Origin: Sediminibacterium sp.
GTDB lineage: Bacteria > Bacteroidota > Bacteroidia > Chitinophagales > Chitinophagaceae
Length of the DNA stretch: 64,000 nucleotides
NCBI RefSeq assembly: GCF_019264485.1
Contig: NZ_JAHVAA010000015.1
Span: 1 to 64,000 of the forward strand
Direction of reading: 5' to 3'
The translations under genes and the position numbers were made by a program. Below the pieces are notes generated by a model. The model saw only the letters and a program-made list of their open reading frames with translations, ran no database searches and had not been told where the DNA came from. This document shows positions 62,205 through 64,000 of the stretch, piece after piece. Each line of letters opens with the position of its first letter. Position 1 is the stretch's first letter.

Positions 62205-62450
62205 ATGAATGCTGTTATAATTTTTTTCAAAAAGGGAACGGAGCAGTTTCGCTGGCGGTATTTTTCCTGGAAAAGAATGTGCTGGCTCAGCCTTTTTTTG
62301 TTTGTCTTTTTTATTGGCTGGCGTTTATTATTTCAAAAAGAAGCTGCTGAAGAGCTTGCTTCCCCCCGTCTGTTCAGACACTTTAGCCTTGCCATTTTCA
62401 TGGGTTTCATATCCGCTTTCTCAAAACCACCTGAAACAGAGACTGACTAA
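62205..62450 (+). CDS. Small membrane protein
   Basis: 81 aa from the ATG at 62205 (MNAVIIFFKKGTEQFRWRYF), with one to two hydrophobic segments (WLSLFLFVFFIGWRLLF; SLAIFMGFISAF). No family recognised. Weak evidence; a GC composition and a box-like TTCTTAG before the start support it. Confidence 0.5.
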   Translation: MNAVIIFFKKGTEQFRWRYFSWKRMCWLSLFLFVFFIGWRLLFQKEAAEELASPRLFRHFSLAIFMGFISAFSKPPETETD

Positions 62451-62507
62451 CCCCAAAAGAATCTGACATCAGAAATCAGCCATCTGCCATCCATAAATCA
62501 AACCTGC

Positions 62508-62515
62508 TATCTTTG
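62508..62515 (+). promoter_or_regulatory. TAnnTTTG promoter box
   Basis: TATCTTTG ends four bases before the ATG at 62520, implying a leaderless or near-leaderless transcript. Confidence 0.65.
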
Positions 62516-62519
62516 TCCT

Positions 62520-63032
62520 ATGGATCTGAACTACCAATCTTTTATCCCCGCCGATTTTCATCCCGGCTCACGTGTGTGGGTGTACCAGTCTTCGAGATTA
62601 TTTCTCATCAGTGAAGCATTTGAAATTGAAAATATATTGAAAACGTTTACCAGCCAGTGGCTGAGTCATGGCACACCTGTAAAAGGATACGCCAATCTCC
62701 TCTTTGGCCAGTTCCTTGTTTTTATAGCCGATGAAACAGCAACAGGGGTAAGCGGTTGTAGTACCGACAGTTCTGTTCGGGTGGTAAAAACGATTGAAGA
62801 ACGTTTCAAAGTAAGTATGTTCGACAGACAGCAGCTTGCCTTTGTAGTGAAAGATAAAATACAACTGATACCATTGGCGCAATTCAGTTATGCACTGGAG
62901 AATAATTTTATCAATCCCGACACGCTTTATTTCAATAACCTGGTAGCCACAAAAACAGAGTTGATGGAGAAATGGTTGGTGCCCGTGAAAGAGAGTTGGT
63001 TGAACGGGAGGATACACAAAGTGTCCAACTAA
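62520..63032 (+). CDS. Bacteroidota conserved protein annotated as ABC transporter ATPase
   Basis: A 170-aa protein with MDLNYQSFIPADFHPGSRVW, FLISEAFEIENILKTFTSQW, YANLLFGQFLVFIADETATG and GCSTDSSVRVVKTIEERF. It matches a Bacteroidota family often labelled ABC transporter ATPase, but no Walker A or Walker B is visible, so that name is a mislabel. Function unknown. It overlaps the convergent small membrane gene by four bases at the 3' ends. Confidence 0.78.
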   Translation: MDLNYQSFIPADFHPGSRVWVYQSSRLFLISEAFEIENILKTFTSQWLSHGTPVKGYANLLFGQFLVFIADETATGVSGCSTDSSVRVVKTIEERFKVSMFDRQQLAFVVKDKIQLIPLAQFSYALENNFINPDTLYFNNLVATKTELMEKWLVPVKESWLNGRIHKVSN

Positions 63033-63214
63033 TTCTGTACTTTCTTTTTCTTAAACAGCGGGCGCATCCATTCCGCAATCAAACCCACAGCTGTAGTACT
63101 GATACCAAGAGCAAGTGATTGTTTCAATTCAACACCAAAGCCCCAATAACTTAAGGCAAATAACAGAAACCCAATGATTGCCGAAGCAATTACAAGACTA
63201 ATCTGGTATTTCAT
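63029..63214 (-). CDS. Small membrane protein
   Basis: 61 aa with two hydrophobic helices (ISLVIASAIIGFLLFALS; ALGISTTAVGLIAEWM) and a basic tail RPLFKKKKVQN. No family recognised. The ATG at 63214 is preceded by an AT-rich stretch; the 3' end overlaps the neighbouring gene by four bases. Confidence 0.6.
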   Translation of the reverse strand: MKYQISLVIASAIIGFLLFALSYWGFGVELKQSLALGISTTAVGLIAEWMRPLFKKKKVQN

Positions 63215-63337
63215 GTTTTTTATTTTACAGTAAAATAGAATTAATATTTTATATTATGGAGTGAATGGGATAAAAATACCTGATAGTATGAAGAATAGAT
63301 TTTAAGCCACAGATTCACAGATTATATTTAACACTTA

Positions 63338-64000
63338 TCAGGCTTTACTTGCTTTTTGCAAAGCTGCTTTTTTGTCTTTCTCACTCAGTTTCGATTTCTG
63401 TACCACCCTGTTTAGCTGGTAACTTACCGATAACCTGAAATTGCGGGTATTGCTTGAATTGAAGCTCTCCAGATTGAAATTAGCACCATAAGTATAAGTA
63501 GTATAACGCTGGGTTGTAAACGGATCTATCGCATTAAAACTTACAATCAATCTTCGTTCAAAGAAACGATGCTGTACACCCAGGTTCATGTTTACATTGC
63601 TCCTGCTTCTTCCCTGCGGATTGGCAAAGTTGCTGAAACGAATGCTTCCTTCAAATGTAAGTACGTTACTGGGCGTAAACGTATAATTGAAACTGCTGTA
63701 AAAACTATTCCCGTCGCGGTATTTATATAATGTTTTTTCTGCGGTACTGTATCGGTTCATGGTATACCCCATACTGGTATTAATACGCCACTGCCGACTG
63801 ATGGTATAACCACCCCAGATACTGGCTTCATATTCTTTTCTGTCGGCAATATTCAACCAGCTTACTTCTGTTTTACCACCACCAATCAGGTTACGGATAG
63901 AGTTAAACACATCTCTGAGTTTATTATAGCCTACCGAGGTATTGATGTAATATTTCCCCTTGATCCAGCTTACTGTCCAGTCGAAATTATCAGACAAAGT
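63338..64000 (-). CDS. Outer-membrane beta-barrel protein, C-terminal part at window edge
   Basis: The frame from 64000 leftward to 63338 encodes strands such as WTVSWIKGKYYINTSVGYN, SFYSSFNYTFTPSNVLTFEG, RRLIVSFNAIDPFTTQRYTT and NFRLSVSYQLNRVVQKSKLS. The ATG at 63997 is internal. The C-terminal barrel of a TonB-type outer-membrane protein (OMP_b-brl_3-like) is likely; the rest lies beyond the right edge, so start and plug are not visible. A short Lys-rich tail (KDKKAALQKASKA) follows the barrel. Confidence 0.8.
   Translation of the reverse strand, partial: TLSDNFDWTVSWIKGKYYINTSVGYNKLRDVFNSIRNLIGGGKTEVSWLNIADRKEYEASIWGGYTISRQWRINTSMGYTMNRYSTAEKTLYKYRDGNSFYSSFNYTFTPSNVLTFEGSIRFSNFANPQGRSRSNVNMNLGVQHRFFERRLIVSFNAIDPFTTQRYTTYTYGANFNLESFNSSNTRNFRLSVSYQLNRVVQKSKLSEKDKKAALQKASKA

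Overview
The window looks like part of a Bacteroidota chromosome, most likely family Chitinophagaceae. The basis is gene content (UpxY-type antiterminator, TonB-type outer-membrane beta-barrels with a CarboxypepD_reg-like N-terminus, SprB-like lipoprotein, DUF2723 protein, DUF6702 next to HupE, the Bacteroidota 'ABC transporter ATPase'-type protein), TAnnTTTG -7 promoter boxes placed a few bases before ATG codons, and many intergenic palindromic repeats. No species is claimed; everything was read by eye without database searches.

Region 1 (1 to about 13.4 kb) is accessory and full of repeats. It opens with the first 21 codons of an IS3-type OrfA on the minus strand, running off the left edge. 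Next to it lies a DUF4365 gene that has lost its 5' part, then a HicA-like ORF, then a translationally coupled pair (303-aa unknown protein plus 92-aa HicA-like protein) that resembles a toxin-antitoxin module in reverse gene order. Further on are a lipoprotein gene cut short by a repeat, an orphan membrane protein, a five-blade propeller/lectin-like protein, an AAA+DUF4143 ATPase, a DUF1353-like protein, an exported esterase with an AraC regulator, and a DinD homolog. The spaces between them hold at least four families of interspersed palindromic elements: a long hairpin repeat (about ten recognisable hairpin-bearing copies plus several fragments), a 175-bp nested palindrome resembling a MITE, a TACCCC/GGGGTA palindrome cluster, and a 30-bp palindrome that also occurs in frame inside dinD. 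An 11-bp phased CCGAAG array lies near 11.5 kb.

Region 2 (13.4 to 25.4 kb) contains an SdpI/SdpR pair divergent from an RDD membrane protein around a perfect 30-bp palindrome, two exported dimeric alpha-beta barrel proteins (Dabb and EthD), a methyltransferase between inverted heptamer arrays, a sortilin/BNR-propeller protein, a MORN-type protein, an operon of ECF sigma factor, membrane-anchored barrel protein and heme-binding lipoprotein, and an exported esterase.

Region 3 (25.4 to 64 kb) is dense and mostly conserved-looking: M1 peptidase, HupE, DUF6702, a CNNM/CBS transporter, GT39 and PAP2 genes (lipid or surface glycan metabolism), two phosphohexomutases (GlmM-like and PGM/ManB-like), cysteine desulfurase, a VWA plus MoxR-like ATPase operon, the DUF2723 protein, several small envelope proteins, a histidine kinase, MtaB, UpxY, the Prc-type protease, tRNA-His with its own promoter and terminator, DUF445, a large outer-membrane receptor, Pcm, a PRTase, two halves of a heterodisulfide-reductase-like iron-sulfur system separated by a cupin gene and an opposing LysE gene, and the C-terminal part of an outer-membrane beta-barrel at the right edge.

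No CRISPR array, rRNA or recognisable riboswitch was found. The points most worth a second look are the dinD/intergenic palindrome shared between coding and noncoding DNA, the hairpin repeat family, the phased CCGAAG array, the HicA-like coupled pair, the SdpR/RDD shared operator, and the split Hdr-like pair.
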